From contig NZ_KB911579.1 in NCBI RefSeq assembly GCF_000383575.1, forward strand, positions 4,363,424-4,427,423: 64,000 nt of DNA, read 5' to 3'. The notes under the pieces were generated by a model. It saw nothing but the letters and a program-made list of their open reading frames with translations. It did not search any database and was not told the DNA's origin. A program made the position numbers and the translations under genes. Shown here one piece after another: positions 52,221 to 61,245 of this stretch (its first letter is position 1; each line of letters begins with the position of its first letter). Source of the stretch: Salinispora oceanensis (GTDB taxonomy: Bacteria; Actinomycetota; Actinomycetes; Mycobacteriales; Micromonosporaceae).

Positions 52221-53276
52221 ATGGATCAACTCGACGAGGCCCTTCAACGGATCCGGCACTTCGGACCGGAACGGGATGGGTGGCTCTCCAACCATGCGCC
52301 CATGGCCGTTGAGGCCCTCGCCCGGCACGGCCACGCCGCGGTCGTCCACCGGTGGCTGGACGGGTACGCGGACCGGCTGGAGGAGCGACCACGGGGAATC
52401 GAGCCGATCACCGCCGACGAGTGGCGAGATCCGCTCGGCGACCCCGTACGCACCGGCGATTGGCTCAACTACTTCGATCGAGAGCTGGCCGACGAGCCGT
52501 GGCGGCAGGTGCTCGCGCGCTGGTGGCCCCGTCTGCTGCCCGGCATCGCGGCCGGCGCCACCCACGGCGTGATCCGCGTCGGCCACGCTGTTCGCGCTCT
52601 GCTGGACGAGGAGACCGTCCCGCGGGTCGGTGAACTCGGGCAGGGACTGGCCTACTGGGCGGCCCGCTGGCAGCCCCTCGCGCCACCCGGAGCCGGGCCG
52701 TATCCCGCCATCGATCCCCGCGCCGCGCTCGACGCGGTGCCCCGTGTACCGGACCAGCGGTTCGGCATCCGGGCCCGGCTCGCTCAACTGGCTGACCTGC
52801 CCGGCTGGCGGGCGGTGGCCGGCGCGGTGCCGTGCCGAGGAGTAGACAGCGGGGAGGTCGCCGACGGGCCGGCGGCCGTGCCAGCCCGGCTGGCCGGCAT
52901 CGTGCACGCGGCGGTTACCCGGCACGGCACCCACGGCTACGCCAAGCCGGTCATGCTGGTGCACGCCGCCACCGCCCCGAACGCGGTCCTGCGTACCCTG
53001 CCCGTCCTGCCCCGGGAGATCTGGCCGGCCAGCCTCGCCGCCGGCTGGGCCGCCACCGCGGCCGTCACCGCTGCGTACGCTCCGGCGGTCGGAGAACCCC
53101 GGCCGTTGCCCGTGGCGGAACGGGATGCGGCCGAGGTCATGCTGCTCGCGGTGGCGTCCGCCGGACCGCACGCCATCAAGTTCGCCGATACCGCGCTCGA
53201 CGCGTACGCCGGCACCGGTGACGCCGCCCTGCTCGCCGCAGCGGTACGCGCGACAGAACAGATCGGGCCGTGGTGA
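52221..53276 (+). CDS. Questin oxidase-like (DUF4243) protein
   Basis: A 351-residue protein resembling the questin oxidase family, named after a fungal Baeyer-Villiger-type enzyme. Family segments are LSNHAPMAVEALARHGH, AAGATHGVIRVGHAVRAL and MLVHAATAPNAVLR. Several conserved His residues (NHAP, THG, GHA, HAA) may bind a metal. The bacterial role is unknown. It is a single gene with a leaderless-type promoter and a small hairpin at its end. Confidence 0.72.
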   Translation: MDQLDEALQRIRHFGPERDGWLSNHAPMAVEALARHGHAAVVHRWLDGYADRLEERPRGIEPITADEWRDPLGDPVRTGDWLNYFDRELADEPWRQVLARWWPRLLPGIAAGATHGVIRVGHAVRALLDEETVPRVGELGQGLAYWAARWQPLAPPGAGPYPAIDPRAALDAVPRVPDQRFGIRARLAQLADLPGWRAVAGAVPCRGVDSGEVADGPAAVPARLAGIVHAAVTRHGTHGYAKPVMLVHAATAPNAVLRTLPVLPREIWPASLAAGWAATAAVTAAYAPAVGEPRPLPVAERDAAEVMLLAVASAGPHAIKFADTALDAYAGTGDAALLAAAVRATEQIGPW

Positions 53277-53294
53277 ACCGGAGCGCCCCGGTTC
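53275..53294 (+). terminator. Short hairpin after the questin-oxidase-like gene
   Basis: GAACCGG (53275-53281) pairs with CCGGTTC (53288-53294) around a 6-base loop that begins within five bases of the stop. Confidence 0.5.
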
Positions 53295-53446
53295 CTGGGT
53301 TGTTCCGGGCAAAGTTTCACCGTTGAGACGTCGAGGTGTCACGAAGCCTTGGCGAGGCGTACGAGTCGGTTGGGCAGGTTGAGGCGGTGGCCGCGCCGGA
53401 AAGCGGCGCGAGCCGTGGATCAGTCTGGTCTTACCGGGAGTTGCTC

Positions 53447-54904
53447 GTGCGTACGAAGTGGTTGAGCGGGGTGCTGGCCGTGGTGACGGCGGGCGCGGTG
53501 GTTGGTGTGGTGCCGCGGGTGGCGGGGGCGACGGTCTCGGACCCGCCGACCTCGGTTGTCGAGTCGGCGCCCGCGCACACCATCGCGCAGGTGCGGGAGC
53601 AGTTCCTGCGGCACGGTCCGGACGCGGAGGTGCTGGTGGCGGCGCACCGTGGGCACTGGCGGGCCGCACCGGAGCTCTCCCTGAAGGCGATCCGGTCCGC
53701 GGTGAAGGCGGGCGCGCACGTGGTGGAGATCGATGTCCGGCGTACGGCTGACGGTCATCTGGTGTTGATGCATGACAGCACGGTGGACCGGACGACGGAC
53801 GGTACCGGTGCGGTGTCGGAGTTGACGCTGGCCGAGGTGAGGCAGCTGCGGTTGAAGGTGGGCCTGGGTGGGAGTCAGGCGCCGTTGACCGACGAGCGGG
53901 TACCGACCCTGGCCGAGGCGATGGCGGTGGTGAAGGGCCGCGCTCTGGTCAACCTGGACAAGGCGTGGGAGATTCGGGACGAGGTGTATGACGTCCTGGT
54001 CGAGACGGACACGCTTGATCACGGCATCTTCAAGGGGCCGGCGACGCTGGCGGACGCGCAGGAGTTTCTCGACTCCGACCCCGAGATTCTCTACATGCAC
54101 AAGATCAACGATGACAACGTGGACGAGATCGGCGCGTTCACCGGTCGTGCTCCGCAGGCGTACGAGATCGGCTTCGACCGGCTCACTGATCCGCAGGTGC
54201 AGCCGGCGGCGTTGGCGGCGGTCCAGTCGCACGCCCGGGTGTGGATGAACACCTTGTGGTACGGCCAGGCGGCCGGCTACACCGATGAGTCGTCGTTGCG
54301 GGATCCGGCGCAGGGCTGGGGTGCGGTGGTGGATCGGCACCAGGCGGACATGATCCAGACCGACAACCCGGAGCAGTTGGTCAGCTGGTTGGCCAGTCGG
54401 GACCGGGAGCACGGTGGTCAGGGGGAGTGGCCGTCGTTGCCGAAGGGGTCGGTGCGGGTGCAGGCTGAGGACTACTCGCTGGAGGGTAAGGGGATCGGCT
54501 ACCACGACCTGGATGACGAGAACCGGGGTGGCACGGCGGGCCGCCAGTATGAGGGCGTGGACATCTGCGACAGCAACGGCGCGCTGGTGATGTGCTACAT
54601 CCGCGGCGGCGAGTGGGTCAGGTACACGGTCGAGGTGCCGAAGTCGGGGAACTACCGGGCGAGCGTGCGTTTGTCGTCGCCGTACTTCCCGGCGGGCCGC
54701 CTCACGATCACCTTCGATGACAAGACGGTGTTTGGTCCGATGGAGGCGACCGGTACGACCTCACACAGCGCGCTCGAGTCCCAGGCGATCGCGGAGACCC
54801 ACTTCCTGCGGAAGGGTACGCACGAGTTCGAGGTGCGGATGGACGACGCGGTGGACCAGAACTTCAACATCGACTACTTCCAGTTCGACCGCGTCAAGCA
54901 CTGA
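53447..54904 (+). CDS. Secreted glycerophosphodiester phosphodiesterase with C-terminal CBM6/35-like domain
   Basis: A 485-residue exported enzyme. After a signal peptide (LAVVTAGAVVGVVPRVAGA), the GDPD domain has VLVAAHRGHWRAAPELSLKA, HVVEIDVRRTADGHLVLMHD and a late Trp-rich part. The catalytic His pair and the Glu-Asp metal ligands are present. The last 150 residues are a carbohydrate-binding module (VRVQAEDYSLEGKGIGYHD to NFNIDYFQFDRVK). GTG 53447 has GGGAG seven bases upstream. It may release glycerol phosphate from wall teichoic acid or lipid while held on polysaccharide; this is inferred. Confidence 0.86.
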   Translation: MRTKWLSGVLAVVTAGAVVGVVPRVAGATVSDPPTSVVESAPAHTIAQVREQFLRHGPDAEVLVAAHRGHWRAAPELSLKAIRSAVKAGAHVVEIDVRRTADGHLVLMHDSTVDRTTDGTGAVSELTLAEVRQLRLKVGLGGSQAPLTDERVPTLAEAMAVVKGRALVNLDKAWEIRDEVYDVLVETDTLDHGIFKGPATLADAQEFLDSDPEILYMHKINDDNVDEIGAFTGRAPQAYEIGFDRLTDPQVQPAALAAVQSHARVWMNTLWYGQAAGYTDESSLRDPAQGWGAVVDRHQADMIQTDNPEQLVSWLASRDREHGGQGEWPSLPKGSVRVQAEDYSLEGKGIGYHDLDDENRGGTAGRQYEGVDICDSNGALVMCYIRGGEWVRYTVEVPKSGNYRASVRLSSPYFPAGRLTITFDDKTVFGPMEATGTTSHSALESQAIAETHFLRKGTHEFEVRMDDAVDQNFNIDYFQFDRVKH

Positions 54905-54944
54905 CCAGCCGAACCGCTGATTTCGTGGAGCCGTCGCGCGGCTC

Positions 54945-54978
54945 CGAGCGGCCACCCTTCCGTAAGGGTGGCCGCTCG
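54945..54978 (+). terminator. Strong hairpin terminator
   Basis: A perfect 15-bp stem (54945-54959 with 54964-54978) with a 4-base loop lies 41 bases past the stop of the GDPD gene. Confidence 0.8.
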
Positions 54979-55036
54979 CCGTCTTGGGCGAGGAGATTCA
55001 GCTGCGCCGGTGGATCCGACTCGTCCGTCGTAAAAC

Positions 55037-55065
55037 TTGATTCATTCCAGAAGAGTGGTTATCGT
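55037..55065 (+). promoter_or_regulatory. furA promoter with FurA-box-like sequence
   Basis: TTGATT (55037-55042) and TATCGT (55060-55065) are 17 bases apart, and the GTG of furA follows six bases later, so the transcript is probably leaderless. The spacer ATTCATTCCAGAAGAG resembles the autoregulated furA-katG promoter of mycobacteria. Confidence 0.65.
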
Positions 55066-55071
55066 CGTCGC

Positions 55072-55527
55072 GTGACGCCCGACTTCGAGACGCAGCTGCG
55101 GGCGGTCTCGTTGCGCGTGACCCGACCTCGGATGGCGGTGCTCGCCGCGTTGCGGGACCATCCGCATGTCGACACCGATGAGGTTATCGCCCTGGTTCGG
55201 GTGGATAACCCAACCGTGTCGCACCAGACGGTGTATGACGTGCTCCGCGCGCTCACCACCGCCGGCCTGGTGCGACGCATTCAACCGACCGGCGCCCCCG
55301 CTCGGTATGAGTCCCGGGTGGGGGACAACCATCACCACGTCGTGTGCCGGTCCTGCGGAGCGATCGCCGACGTCGACTGCGCGGTTGGTCGCGCTCCCTG
55401 CCTCACCGCCTCCGACGACCACGGTTTCGTGGTGGATGAGGCGGAGGTTGTCTACCGGGGCACCTGCCCCAACTGCAAGAAATCGGACGCGCCTTCCGCG
55501 CTCCACCATGTGAAGGGAAGTAGATGA
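55072..55527 (+). CDS. furA: FurA-type peroxide-responsive repressor
   Basis: A 151-residue Fur-family regulator: winged helix LRVTRPRMAVLAALRDHPHV, SHQTVYDVLRALTTAGL, then the metal site GDNHHHVVCRSCGAIADVDC and C-terminal GTCPNCKK. Both CxxC pairs are present, so a structural zinc is likely. It is coupled to katG by an ATGA overlap, the classical actinobacterial pair in which oxidised FurA releases katG. This is distinct from Zur, which is not encoded in the window. Confidence 0.9.
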   Translation: MTPDFETQLRAVSLRVTRPRMAVLAALRDHPHVDTDEVIALVRVDNPTVSHQTVYDVLRALTTAGLVRRIQPTGAPARYESRVGDNHHHVVCRSCGAIADVDCAVGRAPCLTASDDHGFVVDEAEVVYRGTCPNCKKSDAPSALHHVKGSR

Positions 55528-57800
55528 GCGACACTCAGGACAACGCCCCCGTCAGCGCGCAGGGCGTGGATCAGAAGGCGGCGGCCGGCTGTCCGGTCGC
55601 GCACGACTCCGTCACCGCGCACGGCAGCGAGAGCGAGAGCCCGGCGATCGACTCTCCCAGCGCGGTCGCTGGTGGCCGTCCGCGTACCAACCGGGACTGG
55701 TGGCCCAACCAGCTTGACCTGTCGGTACTGTCCACCAACTCGGCGAAGGTCAACCCGCTGGGCGAGGACTTCTCCTACGCCAAGGAGTTCGCCAAGCTCG
55801 ACATCGAGGCCCTGAAGCGGGACGTCACTGAGGTGCTCACCACCTCGCAGGACTGGTGGCCGGCCGACTTCGGCCACTACGGCGGTCTGATGATCCGGCT
55901 GAGCTGGCACGCCGCCGGCACCTACCGCATCCATGACGGCCGCGGTGGCGCCGGCGACGGCGGCCAGCGGTTCGCGCCGCTGAACAGCTGGCCGGACAAC
56001 GTCAACCTGGACAAGGCCCGGCGGCTGCTGTGGCCGGTCAAGCAGAAGTACGGTCAGAAGATCTCCTGGGCCGACCTGCTCGTGCTCGCCGGCAACGTCG
56101 CCCTGGAGTCGATGGGCTTCAAGACGTTCGGGTTCGGTTTCGGCCGGGAGGATGTCTGGGAGCCCGAGGAGATCTTCTGGGGCCCGGAGGACACCTGGCT
56201 CGGCGACGAGCGCTACGTCTCCGCGCAGGAGCTCTCGGCGGGCGTCGGGGCGACCGAGATGGGTCTGATCTACGTCAACCCGGAGGGGCCGCGGGGCAAC
56301 GCGGACCCGGCCTCGGCGGCGTACTTCATCCGGGAGACCTTCCGCCGGATGGCGATGAACGACGAGGAGACCGTGGCCCTCATCGCCGGCGGCCACACCT
56401 TCGGTAAGACCCACGGTGCCGCGGTCGCCGACGATCACGTGGGCCCCGAGCCCGAGGGCGCCCCCCTGGAGGCGCAGGGTCTGGGCTGGATGAGCAGCCA
56501 CGCCAGCGGCGTGGGCGCCGACACGATCTCCAGCGGCCTCGAGGTGACCTGGACCGACCGGCCGACGCAGTGGAGCAACCGCTTCTTCGAGATCCTGTTC
56601 GGCTACGAGTGGGAACTCACCACCAGCCCCGGTGGTGCGAAGCAGTGGGTCGCCAAGGACGCAGAGGCGATCATCCCCGACGCGTACGACTCGACCAAGA
56701 AGCACAAGCCGACGATGCTCACGACCGACCTGTCGCTGCGCGTCGACCCGGCGTACGAGCGGATCTCGCGTCGCTTCCTGGAGAACCCGGACGAGTTCGC
56801 GCTGGCCTTCGCCAAGGCCTGGTACAAGTTGCTGCACCGCGACATGGGTCCGGTCAGCCGGTTCCTCGGGCCCTGGGTGGCGCAGCCGCAGCTGTGGCAG
56901 GACCCGGTGCCCGCCGTTGACCACGAGCTCGTCGGCGCGGCCGACATCGCCGCCCTCAAGGCGAAGGTGCTTGAGTCCGGCCTGACGACCGCCCAGCTGG
57001 TCTCCACCGCGTGGTCCTCCGCGGCCAGCTTCCGCCACACCGACAAGCGCGGTGGCGCCAACGGTGCCCGGATTCGCCTCGAGCCGCAGCGCAGCTGGGA
57101 GGTCAACCAGCCCGAGCAGCTCGCCACCGTCCTGGCGGCGCTGGAGGAGATCCAGCGGGAGTTCAACGCTGCGGGTGGCGCCAAGATCTCGCTCGCGGAC
57201 CTGATCGTGCTGGCTGGCTCGGCCGCGGTCGAGAAGGCGGCGCGGGACGCCGGGGTCGAGGTGACCGTGCCGTTCCGGCCGGGTCGTACCGATGCCACCC
57301 AGGAGCAGACCGATGTCGAGTCCTTCCAGGTGCTCGAGCCGCGGGCCGACGCGTTCCGGAACTACCTGCGTTCCGGTGAGAAGACCCAGCCGGAGGTGCT
57401 GCTCATTGACCGCGCCTACCTGCTCAACCTGACCGCACCCGAGATGACCGTCCTCATCGGCGGCCTGCGGGCGCTCGAGGCCAACGCCGGCGACAGCCGG
57501 CAGGGCGTTCTCACCGACCGTCCCGGTGTGCTCACCAACGACTTCTTCACCAACCTGCTCGCCTCGGGCGCGCGGTGGAAGGCCTCGGAGTCCGCTGAGC
57601 ACGGGTACGAGATTCGGGATCTGGCCACCGACAAGGTGAAGTGGACCGCCAGCGCGGTCGACCTCATCTTCGGCTCCAACTCGCAGCTGCGGGCCCTCGC
57701 CGAGGTGTACGCCAGCGAGGACGCGCGGGAGAAGTTCGTGCAGGACTTCGTCGCGGCCTGGACCAAGGTCATGGAGCTCGACCGGTTCGACCTCGCCTGA
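55524..57800 (+). CDS. katG: Catalase-peroxidase KatG
   Basis: A 758-residue bifunctional heme enzyme that removes hydrogen peroxide. Distal Arg-Trp-His are in IRLSWHAAGTYR, and the proximal His is in LIAGGHTFGKTHGA. The Met-Tyr-Trp adduct residues are in RRMAMND, GLIYVNPEGP and the distal SWH. The second, degenerate peroxidase half follows (about 440-758). The length is normal. It is regulated with furA. Confidence 0.95.
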   Translation: MSDTQDNAPVSAQGVDQKAAAGCPVAHDSVTAHGSESESPAIDSPSAVAGGRPRTNRDWWPNQLDLSVLSTNSAKVNPLGEDFSYAKEFAKLDIEALKRDVTEVLTTSQDWWPADFGHYGGLMIRLSWHAAGTYRIHDGRGGAGDGGQRFAPLNSWPDNVNLDKARRLLWPVKQKYGQKISWADLLVLAGNVALESMGFKTFGFGFGREDVWEPEEIFWGPEDTWLGDERYVSAQELSAGVGATEMGLIYVNPEGPRGNADPASAAYFIRETFRRMAMNDEETVALIAGGHTFGKTHGAAVADDHVGPEPEGAPLEAQGLGWMSSHASGVGADTISSGLEVTWTDRPTQWSNRFFEILFGYEWELTTSPGGAKQWVAKDAEAIIPDAYDSTKKHKPTMLTTDLSLRVDPAYERISRRFLENPDEFALAFAKAWYKLLHRDMGPVSRFLGPWVAQPQLWQDPVPAVDHELVGAADIAALKAKVLESGLTTAQLVSTAWSSAASFRHTDKRGGANGARIRLEPQRSWEVNQPEQLATVLAALEEIQREFNAAGGAKISLADLIVLAGSAAVEKAARDAGVEVTVPFRPGRTDATQEQTDVESFQVLEPRADAFRNYLRSGEKTQPEVLLIDRAYLLNLTAPEMTVLIGGLRALEANAGDSRQGVLTDRPGVLTNDFFTNLLASGARWKASESAEHGYEIRDLATDKVKWTASAVDLIFGSNSQLRALAEVYASEDAREKFVQDFVAAWTKVMELDRFDLA

Positions 57801-57810
57801 TCAAACCCCA

Positions 57811-57853
57811 CGACGAGCCCGGTCGACCCGACGAGGGTCGACCGGGCTCGTCG
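57811..57853. terminator. Very strong bidirectional terminator
   Basis: A perfect 19-bp stem (57811-57829 with 57835-57853) with a 5-base loop lies 10 bases past katG and opposite the end of the convergent kinase-like gene. Confidence 0.85.
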
Positions 57854-57913
57854 CTGTCCGACCCAGCGTCGGCGGCGGTGTCTGACCAGGGCGACCGGCG
57901 GCTGTGGCAGGTG

Positions 57914-58633
57914 TCAACCGTCCCGCCCGGCTGGCATGATCTGCGGGCGGTCGAACACCGTGTTGTCGATGATCACGTCAACCAGTCGCAGGGGGCTCAC
58001 CTCGGTCAGGTAGAGCCGCATGGCCACCAGGTAGCGCTCGCGGTGTATCGCTTCAGCTTCCGCGCCGGCCCAGGTCTGGTCCCGGTAGGTGCCGCGATGC
58101 ACGGAAGTCTGCTCGTCGACGTCCAGCCAGATCCGATAGTTCCAGTAGTCGTTGATCTCTGGGCGAAACGCGAACACGCCGTCGACGATCAGTACCGCAT
58201 CCGCCGCCGCTTGGTTGACCACCTCACGGTGGTCACGTTGAGTTAGTGGGTCGATGCTGCACAACACGCATGCACCAGATCCCTCGGGGGCGACCGGCCG
58301 CAGCAACAGCCGCGCGACGGCTTCGTAGTCGTAGGCGTTGCGGTAGTAGCCCTCGCCCGATTCCCGGTCATAACGGTGTCGATCCCGCCACGGCCTCTTG
58401 AAGTCGTCCAGAGTGGCCCGTAACACGGGTCGGCCCCGGGCGCTGATCTGCTGCGCCAGTTCATGGCCGAAGCTGGTCTTACCTGCAGCGGTCAACCCGT
58501 CGATGCCCACCCGCAGCCGTCCGTCGCCGCACGCCAACACCCGCTCGGCGACCTCGGCGACCAACGCCGAGCGCACCGCCGACCCGACGGCCGGTAGCGG
58601 CTGCTGCCACGTCGACACCGACATCTGCACCAC
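57914..58633 (-). CDS. Uridine kinase-like P-loop protein
   Basis: A 239-residue P-loop kinase-like protein: Walker A GIDGLTAAGKTSFG, LDDFKRPWRDRHRYDRESGE with the YDYEA segment of uridine-kinase relatives, and LIVDGVFAFRPEI. GTG 58633 is preferred because GGAGGG lies seven bases upstream; an ATG at 58648 would contain that site within the coding part. The substrate may be a nucleoside or another small alcohol. Confidence 0.8.
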   Translation of the reverse strand: MVQMSVSTWQQPLPAVGSAVRSALVAEVAERVLACGDGRLRVGIDGLTAAGKTSFGHELAQQISARGRPVLRATLDDFKRPWRDRHRYDRESGEGYYRNAYDYEAVARLLLRPVAPEGSGACVLCSIDPLTQRDHREVVNQAAADAVLIVDGVFAFRPEINDYWNYRIWLDVDEQTSVHRGTYRDQTWAGAEAEAIHRERYLVAMRLYLTEVSPLRLVDVIIDNTVFDRPQIMPAGRDG

Positions 58634-58863
58634 GCCATGACCCTCCATGATCGGAATCTAACCCAGAGGCCACCAAGGACGACAGGCCTTAGCAGCCGAT
58701 CTGTATCGCTGCCATATTTTTATTGTCATCGAAGCCACAGTCATCACTCTCTGGTGGCGATGATGGCCGTCTGCGTAGGCTCACCAGTGCGAGTGGAACG
58801 AGTTCTCGCTCGATTCTGACTTGGGGCGATCCCGCGCAACGGAGTGTGGAGGTGGCTGATCCG

Positions 58864-60297
58864 ATGGACGAAACCACGTACGAGGTCGTGATTGTCGGAG
58901 CCGGACCAACCGGGCTGCTGCTGGCCGGTGATCTAGCGGAGGCCGGGGTTCGGGTCGCTGTTCTGGAGAAGCGCCGCGAGGAGTCGAACCTGACCCGAGC
59001 GTTCGGGGTGCACGCCCGGACGCTCGAACAGTTCGACGCCCGTGGGCTCGCCGACCAGCTGGTCGACACCGGCAAGGCGCTGGGCCGGCTCCGGTTGTTC
59101 GGCACAGTGTCGGTGTCCCTCGCGTCGCTGCCGACCCGTTTCCCGTTCCTGCTCGTCACCCCCCAGTACCAGGTGGAGCGACTGTTGCTGGAGCGCGCCC
59201 TAGCGGGTGGGGTCGAGCTGATCCGTGGTGCCCGGGTCATCAAGATCGAGTCAGGTCAGGATGAGGTGCAGCTGACCGTTGACCGCGACGGGGACGTCCA
59301 CACGTTGACGGGCCGGTACGTCGTTGGCACCGACGGACGCCACTCCACGGTGCGGGAACAGCTCGGCCTGGACTTCCCGGGCCACGCCGTTCTCCGTTCA
59401 CTGATCTTGGCTGACGTCCAGCTCACCGAGTCGCCGCCGGAGGTGCTGACGGTCCTGGGCAACCAGCATGGCTTCTGCCTGATCGTCCCGTTCGGCGACG
59501 GTTGGTACCGGGTGATGGCGCGGGACCCGAACTGGGAACCGCCCGACAGCACGCCGGTCACCCTCGAGGAGATCGCCACGCTGGTGCGCCGGATCGCCGG
59601 CACTGACTACGGCATGCACAGTCCCCGCTGGATGTCCCGCTTCCACAGCGACGAGCGACAAGCAACCGCCTACCGGCAGGGGCGGGTGCTGCTCGCCGGT
59701 GACGCCGCCCACGTCCACTCGCCGGCCGGTGGCATGGGCATGAACACCGGTCTGCAGGACGCCGCCAACCTGGGGTGGAAGCTCGCTGCCGTGGTGCAGG
59801 GGCGGGCTGGTGACAGTCTGCTCGACACGTACGAGGCGGAGCGCCGGCCGGTCGGTCGGATGGTGCTGCGTACCAGTGGCGGGCTGATCCGGGCGGTGAT
59901 CCTCCGTTCCTCGCTCGCGCGGGCGGCCCGCAACGGACTCTTCCGCGCCGGCATCGCCGTGCGTCCCCTGGGCGACCAGCTGCGAATGCGGCTCAGCGGG
60001 ATCGGCGTACGCTATCCCGCCGCCCGCGGCGCGCATCCGCTGGTCGGCCAGCGCGCCCCCGACCTCGTCGCCCAGGACGGGAGTCGGCTGTACCCGGCGC
60101 TGCGGGGTGGCGGTTTCGTCCTGGTGGATCCGGCTCCGAGCGGCTCCGGCTACGACCACCTGGTGACGTTCCGGCCGGCGGAGCCGACCACGCCGATGTT
60201 GGTGCGGCCTGATGGATATGTCGCCTGGGCCGGTTCCACCGGGCCCGACCTGGACCGGGCCCTGTCCGCCTGGGGCGCCGCCCGGTCAGCGTCGTGA
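58864..60297 (+). CDS. FAD-dependent aromatic monooxygenase (PheA/TfdB family)
   Basis: A 477-residue class A flavin monooxygenase. FAD motif VVIVGAGPTGLLLAGDLAEA, central GTDGRHSTVREQLGL, and GRVLLAGDAAHVHSPAGGMG with NTGLQDAANLGWKLAAV. The C-terminal thioredoxin-like fold of the family is present but short. Relatives hydroxylate polyketides or inactivate rifampicin and tetracyclines. ATG 58864 is likely; GTG at 58852 and 58846 are alternatives. It is a single gene with no matching biosynthetic neighbour in the window. Confidence 0.83.
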   Translation: MDETTYEVVIVGAGPTGLLLAGDLAEAGVRVAVLEKRREESNLTRAFGVHARTLEQFDARGLADQLVDTGKALGRLRLFGTVSVSLASLPTRFPFLLVTPQYQVERLLLERALAGGVELIRGARVIKIESGQDEVQLTVDRDGDVHTLTGRYVVGTDGRHSTVREQLGLDFPGHAVLRSLILADVQLTESPPEVLTVLGNQHGFCLIVPFGDGWYRVMARDPNWEPPDSTPVTLEEIATLVRRIAGTDYGMHSPRWMSRFHSDERQATAYRQGRVLLAGDAAHVHSPAGGMGMNTGLQDAANLGWKLAAVVQGRAGDSLLDTYEAERRPVGRMVLRTSGGLIRAVILRSSLARAARNGLFRAGIAVRPLGDQLRMRLSGIGVRYPAARGAHPLVGQRAPDLVAQDGSRLYPALRGGGFVLVDPAPSGSGYDHLVTFRPAEPTTPMLVRPDGYVAWAGSTGPDLDRALSAWGAARSAS

Positions 60298-60462
60298 CCT
60301 GCTTCGGGTAGCTCCACTCCGGTCTCGCGTCCAGCGGATCGCCCGGGAGCCGTGTGCCACCGGCGGGGCCACCGAAGGGGAGCCGGTGGCCACCGTCGGG
60401 GCCACGAGACACCCGGTGGTCATCTACTCTGGCACCTCCTCCGGACGGGTGAGAAGGGTGAC

Positions 60463-61179
60463 ATGAGCTACGCGGCGCTGTTTCGACCGGTGCTTGACCG
60501 GGTGTATGTGGGCCTTCGCGGCCTGGGGCGGGACCGCATCCTGGCGGTCTATGACCAGTACAACGTCCGTCCCGGCTTCGAGAGCAGCTTTTACTTCGGG
60601 CTGCTGGCGCGGCCGATGCCCGCCGAGAGTTTCGCGGCGGCCACCACCTACTCCGGCTCCAACATGACCGGCGGGCTCGAACAGGGCATGGCCGAGGTTG
60701 ACGCTGACGGCACCTGGCGGCTGACCTCACGCGGGCGGGAGGTGGCACTCGCGGTGCAGCGTGCGATCGGCGACTGGGCCGAAGAGCTCTGGGATCGGCG
60801 GCTGATCGGCACGATGCCGGGGTTGGCCGCTGTTCCTCGGCTGGCAGATCTTGTCGGTCGGCTGCTGGAGGCGGGTCAGGTCACCGGTGGGCCGGCGTTT
60901 CGCGCGATGGCACCGGTGTACGAGCCAGCTGACGCCACTGCGGCTCTCCGCCTCAGCTCTCGGCTCGGAGCGCTGCGTCATCACCGCGCGGACGCGCACC
61001 GGGCGGCCTGGACCGCCGCGGGTTTCAGCCCGGCAGAGCTCAGAGCATTGCCGCCCGAGGAGCCAGCTCGACAAGCTATCGAGGACGAGACCAACCGGCT
61101 GGATGAGCGGATTTATCAGGCCCTGTCCGGGTCCGAGCGGGTCGAGCTGCTCGCCGGCCTGGGGGCGCTTCCCGGGTGA
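60463..61179 (+). CDS. Uncharacterised protein with winged-helix-like segment
   Basis: A 238-residue protein that I do not recognise. It is largely helical. The segment DADGTWRLTSRGREVALAVQ resembles the wing of MarR-type domains, so DNA binding is possible. ATG 60463 has AAGGG upstream. The preceding gene is 165 bases away on the same strand. Confidence 0.6.
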   Translation: MSYAALFRPVLDRVYVGLRGLGRDRILAVYDQYNVRPGFESSFYFGLLARPMPAESFAAATTYSGSNMTGGLEQGMAEVDADGTWRLTSRGREVALAVQRAIGDWAEELWDRRLIGTMPGLAAVPRLADLVGRLLEAGQVTGGPAFRAMAPVYEPADATAALRLSSRLGALRHHRADAHRAAWTAAGFSPAELRALPPEEPARQAIEDETNRLDERIYQALSGSERVELLAGLGALPG

Positions 61180-61205
61180 CGTAGCTGCAGCGGCGGCGAC
61201 GGGTA

Positions 61206-61222
61206 CCCGGAATTGCTCCGGG
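61206..61222. terminator. Small hairpin between convergent genes
   Basis: CCCGGA (61206-61211) pairs with TCCGGG (61217-61222) around ATTGC, between the stops at 61179 and 61246. Confidence 0.4.
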
Positions 61223-61245
61223 AAATCGATCTCGCCAGGCGAAAT

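Noticed and set aside
55452..57602. A 716-codon open frame antisense to katG
   Set aside because: It mirrors the codon bias of katG, has no ribosome-binding site and no recognisable domain. The katG frame is fully supported.
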